DNA from: Macquaria australasica | Lineage: Eukaryota > Chordata > Actinopteri > Centrarchiformes > Percichthyidae | Assembly: GCA_005408345.1 (NCBI GenBank) | Contig: SEMN01000018.1 | Location: 218,501 to 282,500, forward strand | Length of the DNA: 64,000 nt | Direction: 5' to 3' | Part shown: positions 37,491 to 50,323 of the stretch, piece by piece | Layout of the letters: every line of letters begins with the position of its first letter | Position numbering within the stretch: the stretch's first letter is position 1 | Position numbers and translations under genes: made by a program | The notes under the pieces: model-generated | The model's database searches: none | Told to the model about the DNA's origin: nothing | Seen by the model: only the letters and a program-made list of their open reading frames with translations

Positions 37491-37720
37491 GACATTTTGG
37501 GAAATATGCTTATTTGCTTCCTGGTGGAGAGTGAGATGGGAAGATCGATACCACTCTCATGTCTGTCCGTTAAATATAAGATGGTTAGCTTAGCTTAGCA
37601 CAAAGGCTGGAAACAAGGGGAAACAGCTAGCCTTGCTCTGTCGAACGGTAACAAAATCCACCTACCTGCACCTGTAAAGTTCACGAATTAACACGCTCTA
37701 TCTTGTTTGTTTAATCTGTT
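37491..37720 (+). repeat. dispersed repeat, family B copy 2
   Basis: It starts gacattttgggaaatatgc, includes gttagcttagcttagcac, aaaggctggaaacaagggg and aacagctagcc, and ends in tcttgtttgtttaatctg. It shares the left half of the 24052-24410 palindromic repeat. It is non-coding. Confidence 0.75.
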
Positions 37721-39237
37721 TTAAAAAATCACAAAATGTCAGACTTTTGTTTTAAGTTGTGGACACAACAGGGGTCATTTTTACTCTTTTTCTATCTTCC
37801 CATGTTTATAAGCCTCTGAATGTTTTCATCAGTAAAGTTTAAATACTGGTCATGTCACATTTGGTAGTCCAAGTCCAAGTAACTCTTCTACCGATGTGGC
37901 TGTCCAATGGTTGATAAAACTCCACTTTGCACTAAACAGTAATGAATATATGCCTTATGAAAAAACGATGTTGCTGTAAATGATCAGGTTGTAATATATG
38001 TACTATATTCTTATGTAAAAAACAAAAAACATAGCTTTAGTTTAAATGCTTATAGCAACAGACATATATCTTGACTGTGAAAAATTACATTCATGTTGCT
38101 GATGCAAGCTACACTTTTTGAATATTTCGGATACAGACTGATAACGTGTCTGGTTGAAATTTTCCCACCATAATAGAAAACGCACTCTTTCTGTCTTTCT
38201 TTCTTAGTCTATCTTCCTTATAAACACTCACATACTGATGCATACGCAAACACAAACAAAGACACCCACACTCCCCAATCTTCCTCCTCCATTCACTTTG
38301 ACTTTTATCATTAATTGCTTCATTGTTGTTTTAATTGATTTTATTCACCTTTTGTTTTTATTTATTCATTTTGTCGCCATGTTTTAAACATTCTTCACTC
38401 TGATGGGTTTTTGATGTCATTTGGTTTCTGACGCCTAATTAGCGCTTTGGCTCACTGATTTTTTTCTCTCTCTTTTTCTGAGCCCCAAAGGGATTGTAAT
38501 GTGGGATTTTCCTCTAATTATGAGCATTTTTAATCTTTTTGTATGAATACACAAGTGAACTAAACCTACAAACTGACTGTTAAAGAAACTGACAAACAGC
38601 CTATCAAATGTTCCCTTTTGCTGACAGTTCCCTAATTCTCATATTTAATGCAGTCAATCTCACACTGCAGAGGCTTCAGAAAGCTTTGGGAGTATATCTG
38701 GTCGTGTGTTACACTAATTTATAATTTCCCTGGGAAAAACCACCACCATAACAGAAGTAGTTTATAGACACATTCAAAGTCACTCCAATAGTAAAGAATT
38801 GAACCCTTACACTGAAGTATATGTAAAGTATGAACACTAAGTGCAGTTTGAACAGCTAGCATACCAGAGAAAAATGTGAATTTCTATACATCAGTGAATG
38901 TGCACAGCCCCTTTTATTTTCTTATTAATGGATGCAGAGGCTACTCAAGTGCACACTCAAGATAATGTGATTTAAAAACATTAGCCTTCTGAAAAGCATA
39001 ACATGTTTTTGTGGGTTTTTTTCAGATTAAATTTGCTGGCCAGTTTGGCTGTCTGGGGTTTTGGGATAAACAAGGTTGTACTCTATTAAACTGTGATTCA
39101 CTTCAAGAAATGCTTCTCCCACACCAGCAAATGTGTCTGTGTGTGGTTTTTTTTTGTTGTTTTTTTTTAACCCTGTAGCCCTCTTAATCAAACATTCCCC
39201 ATACATCTGCCCTGACCTCAATCTCACCCAGCACTGC

Positions 39238-39289
<52 letters not shown>
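39238..39289. repeat. (TC)n(TG)n(AG)n array
   Basis: A TC run, a GT run and a GA run lie end to end. The TC and GA parts are complementary and could fold into a hairpin with the GT part as the loop. It is intronic. Confidence 0.9.
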
Positions 39290-39291
<2 letters not shown>

Positions 39292-40620
39292 GCGAGAGAG
39301 AGTCATCCCACATACTGACTCGACATGTGCACATATGGTGGACTGTATGCAGCAAAATGCTACCTACAGTACATGTGGACGTGCCATGCATGTGATGCAC
39401 TTGAGCACTTGACATGTGCATGTAATTATTAATTAATTTTGTGTGCATTTGTGAATATTAGCATTTATCTGTCTCCATAATGTAACTGAGATGTACAGCA
39501 ATATGTCCATGTATCTAAAATTAACACTGAAAACCATCCATTAAGACTACATAGTTGTACAATGAAGCACAAACTATTAAGGTTTTGTATGTACAGTATA
39601 AATGTTCTTGTGTCTTTATCTTAACTGTGTGACAGTGTGCACATGTGCACTATTATAGACAGATGTGCATGCATGGCTGCATCTGTCTTTCAGAGAGGAA
39701 AGGTGGGTGGAAGGTTACCGATGATTCATTTAACAGAGAGACTTCAATGTATGATCTTGTGTATATCTGTATTGGATACTGACGAGGTGTTTGTTCCCTA
39801 ATGTCTTACAGACAAGGCATGTGTATCTTTTCCCCAAAAAACACTGGCAACATCCTGATTTATAAAGCCACTCATTTCCCCACTATGACAGAGCTGTTGG
39901 CAGGGGAGGGGGTGGAAAAGAAATCTGTTTTGTGGCGGATGTGCTGGATGTTTTGACAGGTGTGGTGAATACCTGCAAAACTAATTTGACGGTTATGCAG
40001 CAGTTTGAGAGCACAGTGCCTCCCAAACAGTCAGGTAGTGTGCTCTGCCACTCCTGGTGTTAACAGTCAGTTGTAAAAGACTTTCAGAAACCTGCCCAAC
40101 TCATCACGTAGTTATCCTTTTTAGCATTTATTGCACACAAGAGCAAGGCAATTGGAAGTGAAGCCATTTTCTCTCAAATGCTTTCCCATATCTCTGATCA
40201 CTTTTATTACTTGTTCTAACTGTGACTTGCAGCAGCGCAGGCTACACTAACAGAAAGCTGCTGCCAAATTCAAACAAAATCACTTTTTTTTTTCTTCTAA
40301 GCCACTTTTTCTTCCCCAGTCCGCAAAGTAGTCTGGGTTACTCAATTTAATGAGCCTCAAAACTTCTTCAAACTGTTCTGCTCTGTTCTTGTAGTTCCAG
40401 GAGGATCATGGAGAGCCAGTGCAGTGGTTGAATGTCTGGGTTTTTGGATTTGGTATTATTATACGGGGTCTAAACAGGGAAGATGGTCTGAATTTAAACA
40501 AGACCCTGAACACAGCGTTGTTTACAAAGTTAGGATTGTGTGTGTGTGTGAGAGAGAGAAGGGCTTGTGTTAGTGTGCATGAAGAAATATTAGGGTGAGC
40601 TTAGGTGCCTAAATCTGCAG

Positions 40621-40621
<1 letters not shown>

Positions 40622-40658
<37 letters not shown>
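40622..40658. repeat. (GT)n microsatellite
   Basis: About 18 GT units in the large ntrk2 intron. Confidence 0.95.
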
Positions 40659-40660
<2 letters not shown>

Positions 40661-41039
40661 AGAGGGTTGGGTGGGTCTGGAGGTGGGAGGCATGTGTGTA
40701 TTTGGGGAAGATGTAGGTTAATGGCTGTTTCTGTCCCTCTGATCTGAATAATTCATCCAAAGGGAGGCTTTTATGTGTCTCTGAAGGCTCTCTCTGATTG
40801 GTTGATCAGGCTGCTGCATCCCAGAGTTCTACCTGGTTCTTCTACCTTTACAGGTTGATAATGGACACCGTCTACTGTCTGTTAGTGTTTGTGTATGTTT
40901 GCACAGTCCTGTAACCCCCTACAGGGTCCACTCCCTTCATTTCTTATACATTGGTTTTTTTTTGTTTTGTTGGTTGGATATGTGGATGCCCCGCTACTTT
41001 ATCTTCCCCCATTTTCCATTTTCTCTCTCCTATTTTCTC

Positions 41040-41042
<3 letters not shown>

Positions 41043-41103
<61 letters not shown>

Positions 41104-41106
41104 ACA
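41043..41106. repeat. (TC)n(CA)n compound microsatellite
   Basis: About 19 TC units pass directly into about 13 CA units. An (AAT)n-rich stretch follows at 41272-41317. Confidence 0.95.
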
Positions 41107-41808
41107 AGCAATCTTTCTCTCTTTCTTTTTAGTCTCTTGTGTGTCCGTCTCCATTAGTGTGAGACCACCTCCACTGGGATGTTCTGAAACAATGCACAGC
41201 CTGAAGGGAAACACAAAAAACATAAACAATAACAAAAAAAGAAAAAACAAAAGAAAACAACACAACTGTAAAATAATAATAATAACAACAATAATAATAA
41301 TAATAATAATTATAATAAAAGTTCCTATAACAAACAACATTTACAAGAGAGGTCTAGTTGCTGGTAGTGTCAGTACAGCAGAGATTTTTTTTGCTTAGTA
41401 TTTGTTATAAAAGTTATTTTTGTAACGTTGTACTGTAGGATGGATAAAGAACACAAGGCCTTTTGCATTTAATGTGAAGGAAAGCAATGTCCATTTAGGT
41501 TTTATGCCAATCTTTCAAATGGAACTATGTGTTAATATCCTTGTATTGTTTTTCCACCCTTCATACAGCTATATGTACAGTGAGTAAAGAAACAAAATCT
41601 AGTGTTAGAACAGAGAGGTTTAGTAAATTAACCTAAAGTTATTCACAACAGAGCAGCATCAGACATGTAGTCAGTATGCTTGGCAATGTAATATAGTTTT
41701 ATATTACATTAAATCCTAGCTTAATATACATGGAAGACAATTTTTGAGTAGGTCTCAATAGTAATTTTAAACCATGGTAAGGCCCACCAATAGCAGCAGT
41801 GCAGTTAC

Positions 41809-41895
41809 CTATGTTTGAATGCAAAGCTGTGTTGGTGTTGCTGATGGAGTCGGAGACATGGTGGAGCGCCACTGCATCGAGAGCTGGGTACATGA
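41809..41895 (-). CDS. ntrk2: candidate in-frame juxtamembrane cassette exon, possible diverged duplicate
   Basis: On the minus strand, acceptor acaccctttcaag, an open segment and donor ATAG|gtaact define an 87-nt exon. A second acceptor (tacccag) 12 nt further in gives 75 nt, starting at 41883. Both versions are phase 1 to 1, exactly what is needed between the transmembrane exon (ends in phase 1) and the 26226-26414 exon (starts in phase 1). The peptide includes ALDAVALHHVSDSISNTNTA followed by LHSNI. Its core ALHHVSDSISNT aligns with PLHHVSNGSNT of the NPQY exon, at DNA level too (ctccaccatgtctcc vs cttcaccacgtctcc, then cagcaacac in both). It would lengthen the cytoplasmic juxtamembrane segment by 25 or 29 residues. 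Expression is not shown. It could instead be a decaying duplicate that happens to stay open. Confidence 0.5.
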   Translation of the reverse strand, partial: SCTQLSMQWRSTMSPTPSATPTQLCIQT

Positions 41896-42166
41896 CTTGA
41901 AAGGGTGTATAGTTTTAGCTGAGTTATTTGAAGTACATCTGATAGGGAGTGCAAATTGGTGCACAGTCATACTGTGAGTTTTTATAAAAACTGAATGCGC
42001 AAAACCACACAGGTAGAAAACAAACAGGCACTCAACAACAGAGTGAACCTCCCCCCATCGACGGATTAACCTAATTAATCAAGTGCGTGGCAGCAACATT
42101 AGAAATCACAAATGAAACTGGAGAATGCAATTTCTTAAGAAATCGGGGTGAGATTCCTGGCTGCTG

Positions 42167-42169
<3 letters not shown>

Positions 42170-42213
<44 letters not shown>
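42170..42213. repeat. (GT)n microsatellite
   Basis: About 22 GT units in the large ntrk2 intron. They lie about 275 bases upstream, in transcript sense, of the candidate cassette exon acceptor, where they read as CA. Confidence 0.95.
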
Positions 42214-42216
<3 letters not shown>

Positions 42217-43395
42217 GAAGAAAAAGTCTTTGAGATTTTTATTTTGAAAGTTTTCAGCACTCATGATGCCTGTCCTAAGCCTTACCTTTGGGTGCTTTTA
42301 TTTTGAAAACCTAGCACACATTTAAGGGCCCCCCAGTAAGCTCTCGTTTCTGTCTGTGGGCTTTTATTTTGAAAATTCTGCATACTCCAGTCCCCTGGTA
42401 AGCTCCTATTACTGTTAACATGAGAGGCAGGACTTAAACTCCAGCTCGTGACTCATAGGAATAAATGATGATACGATTTGTTTTAGTAACGAAAGGAACT
42501 GAAATAGTAGTTACAGTTAAAAATGTTAAAATGTTTGTAAATAACACCAGTGCTGTGCTACCTTGAAGCTGCTGTGGGATACAGTATGTAGCAGGAGTTT
42601 CACAGAAATGTCAAGTGGTTAGTAAATGCCACAGAGATCAGAGAAGCAGCCTAATTAGCCAATCTCAATCAACTGTGTGTCTCCAACTGCAATTAATGGT
42701 TGCCACGGTGATGGCTGAGTGACTCCTAGGTCAGACAGTTAATTTAATAGAGATTAAGCCGAAAGGCACCTCTCAAACTCTATCTTATAACTCAAAGACC
42801 CTAATTCCTATCGCCTAAATGTTTACATCGTGGGAGACAGGGGACTCTTCTGAACACATTGCTGTAAAATACGTGTTCATGGTGTCAAAAATGTGGGAAA
42901 TAGAGCGAGCTAAAAAAAAAGTCCCTTTTTCTGTTTTTCTGGTCTATATTAACATTGGAGTCAATAGGGCAGTTGGATGGCACTCCTGAAACTTTTAGGC
43001 TAATCGGGCAAAATGTGTCCGTTTGCTTAGATAGTTACACTGTTTGAAAGAGGATGAATTTCTTTGCGTTTTGATGAAAAATTAAATATGAAGAGTGAAA
43101 ATTGTAGGAGTAAGTGGAAGTTGAAGAGAACATTTTATGACGCGCTTAACCCTACTCTGCGTGTGATGTTTACCTCCTCTAACACTGAACATCCCGTCCA
43201 TTCATTTGAATTTCACAAAAAAAGTTAAATATTTCAGAAAGTATGAAAGAACACTAAAAGTAATTCTGATAATGTCCTTAATGAGCTGAACATTTTGAAG
43301 TTTGAATGAAGCTTCTACAGTGAATGGTGTTGAATAATAAAGAAAACAGAGAAGAGCAGTGGGATTGCTGTTACCCAGCAATAAAAAACAAGATT

Positions 43396-43750
43396 AGGAG
43401 CCTACAGCCATGCTAGCATGCTAACATGTTCACAATGACAATGCTGTTTACAAGGTAGCCTATAATGTTTACCATTTTCAGCATCTTAGTTCAGCATGTT
43501 AGCATGCTAACATTTGCTAATTAGCACTAAACACAAAGTACAGCTGAGGCTGATGGGGATGCCATTAATTTAGTCATGAATTTTAGGTCATAAACCAAAA
43601 ATACTGGACAAAGTAAAATGTTGACCTGCTGGTGGAGCTAGATGAAAAGTCAGGGGATCATCAAAGTCAGTAGGATTCATCCTCTGGGGACCATGAATGT
43701 CTTTACCAAATTTCATCCATCCAATAGTTGCTGAGATATTCGGTCCAAAC
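43396..43750 (-). repeat. dispersed repeat, family E copy 1 (inverted relative to copy 2)
   Basis: It carries tcaggggatcatcaaagtc, gtaggattcatcctctgggg and accatgaatgtc, and a block of gttagcatgctaac palindromes with gtacagctgaggctg. The reverse complement occurs at 55640-56010 with the same landmark order. The short open frame across it is part of the repeat. Sequence of this type is common in fish noncoding DNA. Confidence 0.8.
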
Positions 43751-45127
43751 TGAAGTGGTGGAGTGTCTCCAAACACAGATCAAGATTGCATACCTTTCTC
43801 TACATGGGTAAATCCAATAGTTTAGCTGGTGCACGCTCCATGGTGGAGTCTCCACCATCTTTTTTGTGTGATAGTGTCGAGCATATTTATTTATCAGTTA
43901 TGCAGCAAAGGTCACAATCACTCTGATATTTTATACAGATCCACAGCAGAGCAGCTTCCCAGTAAAGTGCTTATTTGTTTAATAAAAACAACAATTTACT
44001 CACGGTAGGGGTTAAGTGACCTTTCACCAAAACCTGAACAATAAACTCATTGATCGTACACACATCTGAACTTCACTTTATAGCCTTCAATCTTCCCACT
44101 GCGCCCCAATCAATGGACACACTCATGCCTACTTATATTGCTACCTCGTACCAGACAGCACAATGGGCTGTTTAACATATCCTGTTTCAACTTTCTGTCA
44201 CGTCTGTGCGTGCAAAGACAAACATATATAATTCATAAAAGATAATCAGTTGCATGTTTCTTTGTAAAATTACAGGCTGATACCACCTGGCATATCACTG
44301 GGGGAGTCTGTGCCAGCCAAACACAACAGCCTTATCTGTGTTGGAGGATTATGTGTACAACCTGTCAGTTTACGACAGAGGCTGAGCCAGCCAAAAGAAA
44401 TAAAACCTCTCTGCAGGATGTGGCATTAAGGTTCAAATGCATGCCAAGTATCTGAGAGAAAATGAGAAATGTCACCAAAAAACCTGTGGCCAGAGTTTGT
44501 GTGTGAGAAAACTGTTGGAGAGAGAAGTGAGTCATGTCTCGCAAAACATCAAACAGACGAGATGAGAGAGATAGAGATGTGGTAAAAATAGAATAAAAGT
44601 CAAATTCCAGGTGTGTCACAGCAGTTAGTTTCATGTAACTTTAGGTCCTCGGGGTCTCAGTTACATTTGTATTGATTTCCTGCTGCAGTGCTACACATGC
44701 CTAGCTAGCACGATATAAATATTCCTTCTAATCATTTGGACAACACGTATTGTTTGGCCTTGTATCTCCCACTGTGTTTTAGAGGAAATGTATGCCAACT
44801 CATGCAGCTATTGAGATTTTAACATTTAGTTTAACAGTGGAGGTAATTTTCTTGTACTCATGGCAGGTCCCTCCCGGGAAAGAAAACCCTTTTGTCAAAC
44901 AAAAAAGAGTAAACCCAATATACTTCAATTAAGAACACAACTTGTGTCGTTCCAGCAGGCCGGAGTAGTGCTGCTGTTCGGTAGGTCAAAAATGTTGAAA
45001 TGCAAGTGAGAAAGAGCATCAAATCCCATTTTTTTCTATTTTAAATTCTGATGAGACTAGTTGTATTGCGTACCTATTTTGGAAAATGAATGGTTGGAGT
45101 TTGGGAGACACGAAAGCCAAATTAAGT

Positions 45128-45345
45128 CGATTCATTGATTAGTCAGTTGTCAGAAAAGTAATTGGCAACAGCTTCAATAATCAATTGATCTTTTGAGGTA
45201 TTTTTCAGACAGAAATTACAAACATTCTTGGTTCAAGCTTCTCAAATGTGAGGATTTGCTGCTTTTCTCTGTTTTATAATATTGTAAACTTAATAACTTT
45301 GGGTTTTGGGGTTGGTTGGACAAAAATTAGACATTTGGACTCAAA
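45128..45345 (+). repeat. dispersed repeat, family A copy 2
   Basis: Shares ttcaagcttctcaaatgtga, ggatttgctgcttttctctg and ttttata...ttgtaaa...tttgggtttt with the copies at 5132 and 47771. Its left end has the attcattgattagtcagtt motif. Confidence 0.8.
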
Positions 45346-47153
45346 TAATTAGTGTAGGAGCTACAGTGTAACTCCTGTAGCTCCTATCAAAAAACTAATG
45401 AGGGCCAGGGGTTAGGAGAGTCTGGGATTAGCACTATTTGCATCTCTGTTTGCTTACTGAAACTGAAAAACAGCACTAATGATTGAGGGCTACATCCAGA
45501 TTGTGTTTAATCATACAGTAACTGCAAACATGTTTGTTATGTCCTGTCCTAAAACAGTATCTCCACTACTGCTGCAGTTTTTAGGAAGAAGGATGTGTAA
45601 TTAGGGCGCTTGTGCAGTGGAAATAAAGTAAGACCAGGCAAGTAATGGCTGAGACGTCTGTCAGGACGGGAATGTAAAGGAGAAAACCATTCCAGGCAGC
45701 TGACACTTTATGATAAAGGACAGGGGGAGGCAAGCCAAAAACAACAACCTGCTTTCCCCCCTTCAGCTGGGTTTGTCATTTCTGTTTTGTGGAAAATTGA
45801 GAGACAAATGTTGAGATTTGCAATGGACTAAAGACTAACCACGAAAAAAACAACACACTTGTCACTAAAACTCACTCTACTACCACCAGGCAGTGACCAC
45901 AAAAACAAAAACCCCACATTATGTCTCCCTTGAGCAAAGTTTCTTGAGATTCCTCGCTCTCCTGGTGTCGCACTGTGATCTAATAACAATCTACCAGAGA
46001 CACTTGGGGCTTTGCACACTTTGTACCTAGACTCTAAGATACAATGATCCAGATGAATACGGTGCCCAGTGGGAGTTTAGTGGATCAACAATCCCAGGAA
46101 ACAGCAGAGGAATGTAACATCAGAGGGGTTTATTGGTATCGCAGAAGGTTTCCATGTGATGGTTTATGCATTTAGCAAAGGCAGAACTGGGTCAGGCCCC
46201 AACTTCTCAACAATAAAAATACTTGTATCGGTCCAGAAAAGTTGCAGTTTTAGACTAGAACATACAGTAATATATATGTATTTACTTATTGATGATGTCA
46301 CAAAGTAACACATGAACAGCTAAAGTCAATGACCTCAATCCAACTTTCTGAGGAAGTGAAGAAGTCCACCGAAACAAGCAAGAAGGGAAGATGGCTGTAG
46401 TACTGGCATGAGTGTGTTATAAACTTCAGCCAGTCACTGATTGTAAAGGATTTGACAAATATAGAATATGATGATGTTATTTGTTTTTTAAACATATATA
46501 GTCCCTGCACAGTTGGCCTCATACGGATGTAAACATCCTCAAATTGAACCTGAAAGTCAGCAATTTTATCTCATAGTTATAGTTTTATTCTCGTAAGTCC
46601 AGGAGGACTAAGCCAACACAAACAATATGACAGCCATAATACTTTCTGCCTTATCAGTTCAAATCTATGAAATACTGATGTGTTATGTGGAGTGTTGTTG
46701 ATCAGTTAAATAAAATCAAATGTACAGTAGCATTGGTCACAGTGTGCAGACATTTCTTCCCTCATACTTCTATTTATAGACCAGCACCTGCTATATAGTT
46801 TATACCAGCAGCTGCCTGATGTTTGACTTGCTGTTAAATATTTCAAAGAAATACATTTTGGCACTTGATGTGTCAGGTTTTTGATGCTCAGTATCTCAAA
46901 GCAGCACACCGCCCAGATTCAAAGTTACATTTTCAACCTGAAAAATCCTCCAGATCAATGTCATGTTTGGCTGCCAATCATTGGCAGTTCTTGTCACTCA
47001 GTGACTCACTTCATAAACAAAGCCAGTAAATGGGGCAAAAGATCTCTCAGCTTGAGGCAGTATGCTGCAGTAATGAACTCTGGCTTGACGCCTTTTGTCT
47101 GCTCCCATCTCAGTTTCGACTGCTGACTTTAGTCGGTCCCAGGTGTCGCTTCA

Positions 47154-47156
<3 letters not shown>

Positions 47157-47184
<28 letters not shown>

Positions 47185-47440
47185 GTGCATGTGCGTCTGA
47201 AGGAAGTGATTCACTCCTCTCCCAGACTCAGCTAGTGATAATGATTTAGTTTTGGAGCAGCGCGGGTTGGCAATGACGCAGGTTGCCGTGGCAACAGCAT
47301 GCAATGGGCAACGGAAGTCGACCATGTCACGCTACAGACCTTCTGACAACTACACACACACACACACACACACGCTCATATACACATTTGCTGTCTGCAT
47401 CTCTCACACACACTCGCTTTTTGTCTCTCACATTCGCTCT

Positions 47441-47472
<32 letters not shown>
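47157..47472. repeat. three CA/GT arrays in 300 bases
   Basis: GT at 47157-47180, CA at 47352-47373 and CA at 47443-47472, separated by unique sequence. Confidence 0.93.
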
Positions 47473-47473
<1 letters not shown>

Positions 47474-47770
47474 ACAAGGCTCCATGTTACTTTAAGAATG
47501 AACAAAAATCTACTTGGCACTTCACAATGATTTAACGTCCTTTTAGCACCTTGTTGTCCAAGGACTAGTCCTCTTTCACCTGTTCATCATTCATCCGTCT
47601 CACACATGTTGAACAGTGATGCATCTCATCATTGTAGTCCGACATTTTCAAAATAACTGACGGGCTTAAGGAGACGTTACAGCTGTGAGAATCACAAAAG
47701 TCATCAGTTGTTGCCTGGTTGTGTCATGCCATCATTCATATCTTTAAACAAACTGATGCATTTTGTAATA

Positions 47771-48136
47771 TTAGAGCTGAAACGATGTGTCGATTGACAG
47801 AAAATGAATCAGCATCTATTTTCATAATTAAATAATTGTTATTTATAATATGTTTTTTTGTTTATTAAGTTATTTATTATTTATTAAAAGTTATTTATTT
47901 CAGTAAAAAATGCCAAAAATGCCCTGGTTCCAGCATCTCAGGTGTGAATATTTGCTGGTTTTCCAAATATCTTTGGGTTTTGGACAGTTGTTCGGACAAA
48001 ACAAGCTATTTAAATGTATTACCTTGGGTCCTGGGACTATTTTCAGACATTTCATTAACCAAATAATGAATCGATTAATTAAGAAAATAATGGACAGATT
48101 GATTGATGATGAAAATAATTATTAGTTGCAGCCTTA
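47771..48136 (+). repeat. dispersed repeat, family A copy 3 (most complete)
   Basis: It begins attagagctgaaacgatgtg and ends aaaataattattagttgcag. It contains ccctggttccagcatctcag and tcgattaattaagaaaataa. Ends and interior match the other family A copies, and the termini (gagctgaaac / gttgcagc) suggest an intact non-autonomous element. The 71-codon frame inside is not a gene. Confidence 0.8.
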
Positions 48137-48195
48137 ATTTGCACAGACCTGTACTCAATCTTACTGATTTCAATGTGGATTTTATAAAATCCATT

Positions 48196-48784
48196 TGTGT
48201 GATACAGCACCTACTGAAATGTGCTTTTTTCACTCGTATTGAGCAATAAAGATTACTCATACATACATAAACAAACACATATCTTTGCTCATTGTTTTGA
48301 CTGTATTCTGAGCACCATCTGTCTGTTTAAGCAGCATTTTCTCAGGACATACGTTTGCTTTTCTGTGCATGTCAGCTTCAGACTGCTTCTTGCTTGCTTG
48401 TAGCTTGAGTATTTTTCATCAGTTGTCTTATGTCAGCTAAGAAACCCATGGACAGCTCAGCAAAACAGTAGGTCTTGGCACTGAACCATGGACTGGACAT
48501 CAAGAAACACAGTAATAAATCCAACTGGCTGCTCTCTAAAGGCTGCTAACATACAGTATGTGCTGTAGTATCAGGATGGTGTGGGTGTTCTGAATATTAA
48601 CACTCTGTGGGACGTCAGACAGGTATGAACATGAGCTTGTGCATCAGGAAAACAATCACAGATTGACAGTCTGCCTTTTCTCTCAGACACACACAAACAC
48701 ATGCAAACTGACAGCTTTCTTTCTACTTTTCACATTTTCTTTCACTGTCTGTCACATTCATTTGTTGCTTTTTATCTCCATCCG

Positions 48785-48844
<60 letters not shown>
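48196..48844. repeat. segmental duplication unit 1, ending in (CA)n
   Basis: It begins tgtgtgatacagcacc and follows the same landmark order as 49767-50375: ctgaaatgtgctttt, acacat, attttgactgtattctgag, ttctcagg, catacgttt, tactgtagtat, caggtatgaacatg, gattgacagtc, ctcagacacaca, then a pyrimidine tract and a CA array (48786-48844). The two units are offset by about 1.57 kb in the same orientation. Confidence 0.8.
48786..48844. repeat. (CA)n microsatellite, about 29 units
   Basis: A pure CA run closing duplication unit 1. The partner array at 50316-50375 is interrupted once by a T (acacat). Confidence 0.96.
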
Positions 48845-48846
<2 letters not shown>

Positions 48847-49766
48847 AGATTTACCCACCCGCTCACACACAATCATGCGCCCACTACCTTCCAGCAGTGT
48901 CGTGAATTTCAAATTTGAATCCTTTTCACTCAAATGTAACATGTAATACAATGAAAACTAATGAAATAAATCAGCTGTCTCATTAAACAACCATTATATA
49001 TCACCAGTGTAGTTCATGCCACTTCATGATTTAATTTACAAAGATTTTCTAAACATTATATACAAACATTTCCTCAAGTAAACTAATATACAAACAGACT
49101 TAAGTTGGACCCAGTGGGATCCTCATCACTGTATCTTCAATTTGGAGATGAAAATCATTTTTTAATTTCATTAGTTGAGGACACGTTCACTCAGTCTCAG
49201 TATATGTTTATCTTCTGGACTTCTGATCTCTCAGTTTTTCATTGAGGGAATTAACAGCTGCAGATAATCCCCTTGATGGGGAATAATAGTGAAGAGACTT
49301 TCAACATCAAACACGATAAAAAAACAGTACATCAGTAATCCTGCCACTCAGATACTTTGTTAAAAATTCACAAGATCTTTAATATATCATCTTTAATCTT
49401 TATTGTGAATTCTACTTTTCTTTAGGCTTTTTTTTTTTTTTTTTTTCTAATTTAACAGTTACCCCTCGAAGAGGTACATGGACATAGTTACACTTGATAA
49501 ATAATAAAATGATAAATAAATAAACAGATATGCAAATGAATAAACAAGCAGACACTGATACATATTAAAGTAGCCATTATTATTTTGACAAACTTTGCAA
49601 GATTGCTTGTTATTTATTTAACAGCACTTGGACTAATTCTGTAATTGTCGTTATTGATACTATCACCTTGATCTCCTGTCGAACATAAAGTCCCCGATCT
49701 TTGAACGTGGTCACTTAAATATCTCTTGTTTGAAACTGGCAGATTGTGGCCAAAGAAAATCAAACA

Positions 49767-50323
49767 TGTGTGATACAACACCTTCTGAAATGTGCTTTTA
49801 TTCAGCATACACAAACACATGCTTTTTGTCGTCATTTTGACTGTAATCTGAGTAACATCTGTGTGTTGAATCAGCACGTTCTCAGGAAATACGTTTCTGT
49901 CAGCTTTTTGCTGCTTCTGGTTTGGTCGTGGGTTTGGACTTAAAAATAATAAATCTACCTGGTTTCATGTGTCTCTGGAGCTTCAAGCACATGTACTGTA
50001 GTATAAAGACGATCTTGTTGTTCTGAAAATCCAGACTTTGCCAGACATTATGCAGGTATGAACATGTACTTATGTGTGAGGAAAAACAAAGAAAGGACTC
50101 TGATTGACAGTCCGCATCTCAGACACACAAACACACTGTTATTTATATACAAACAGAGAACTTGCTTTTGTTCTATTTCTCCCATTTCCTCTTTCTTTCT
50201 CTTGCATTCATGTTTTATTTCTTATTCTCTCTCCATCCTTCACACACTTACTTTGACCCTGTCACTCACACACATATGCCACCCCTCCCCCATCACCCAT
50301 CACCCATCTCCCTTCCACACACA

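Larger units (their letters stand above)
26415..41808 (-). other. ntrk2 intron sequence, 15.4 kb, 3' of the candidate cassette exon
   Basis: It is mostly AT-rich unique sequence with dispersed repeats at 32098-32525, 35507-35985 and 37491-37720 and a partial family A fragment near 34471-34530. Microsatellites lie at 30595-30617, 34214-34241, 39238-39289, 40622-40658 and 41043-41106, and an AAT-rich run at 41272-41317. Open frames of 60-210 codons here (for example 34811-35443 on the plus strand) are compositionally biased and not supported as genes. No truncated-receptor (T1-type) terminal exon resembling the mammalian FVLFHKIPLDG tail was found. Confidence 0.8.

Noticed and set aside
42711..42735. 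A possible tRNA-like A box (atggctgagtgactcctagg) that might mark a SINE
   Set aside because: No B box was found at the right distance and no tRNA-like fold, A-rich tail or second copy was seen.
43588..43776. 62-codon minus-strand frame, with a similar peptide (HVPQRMNPTDFGDPL) at 55467-55757 on the plus strand
   Set aside because: The shared peptide comes from the two copies of a dispersed repeat. Conservation here reflects repeat ancestry, not a protein-coding gene.
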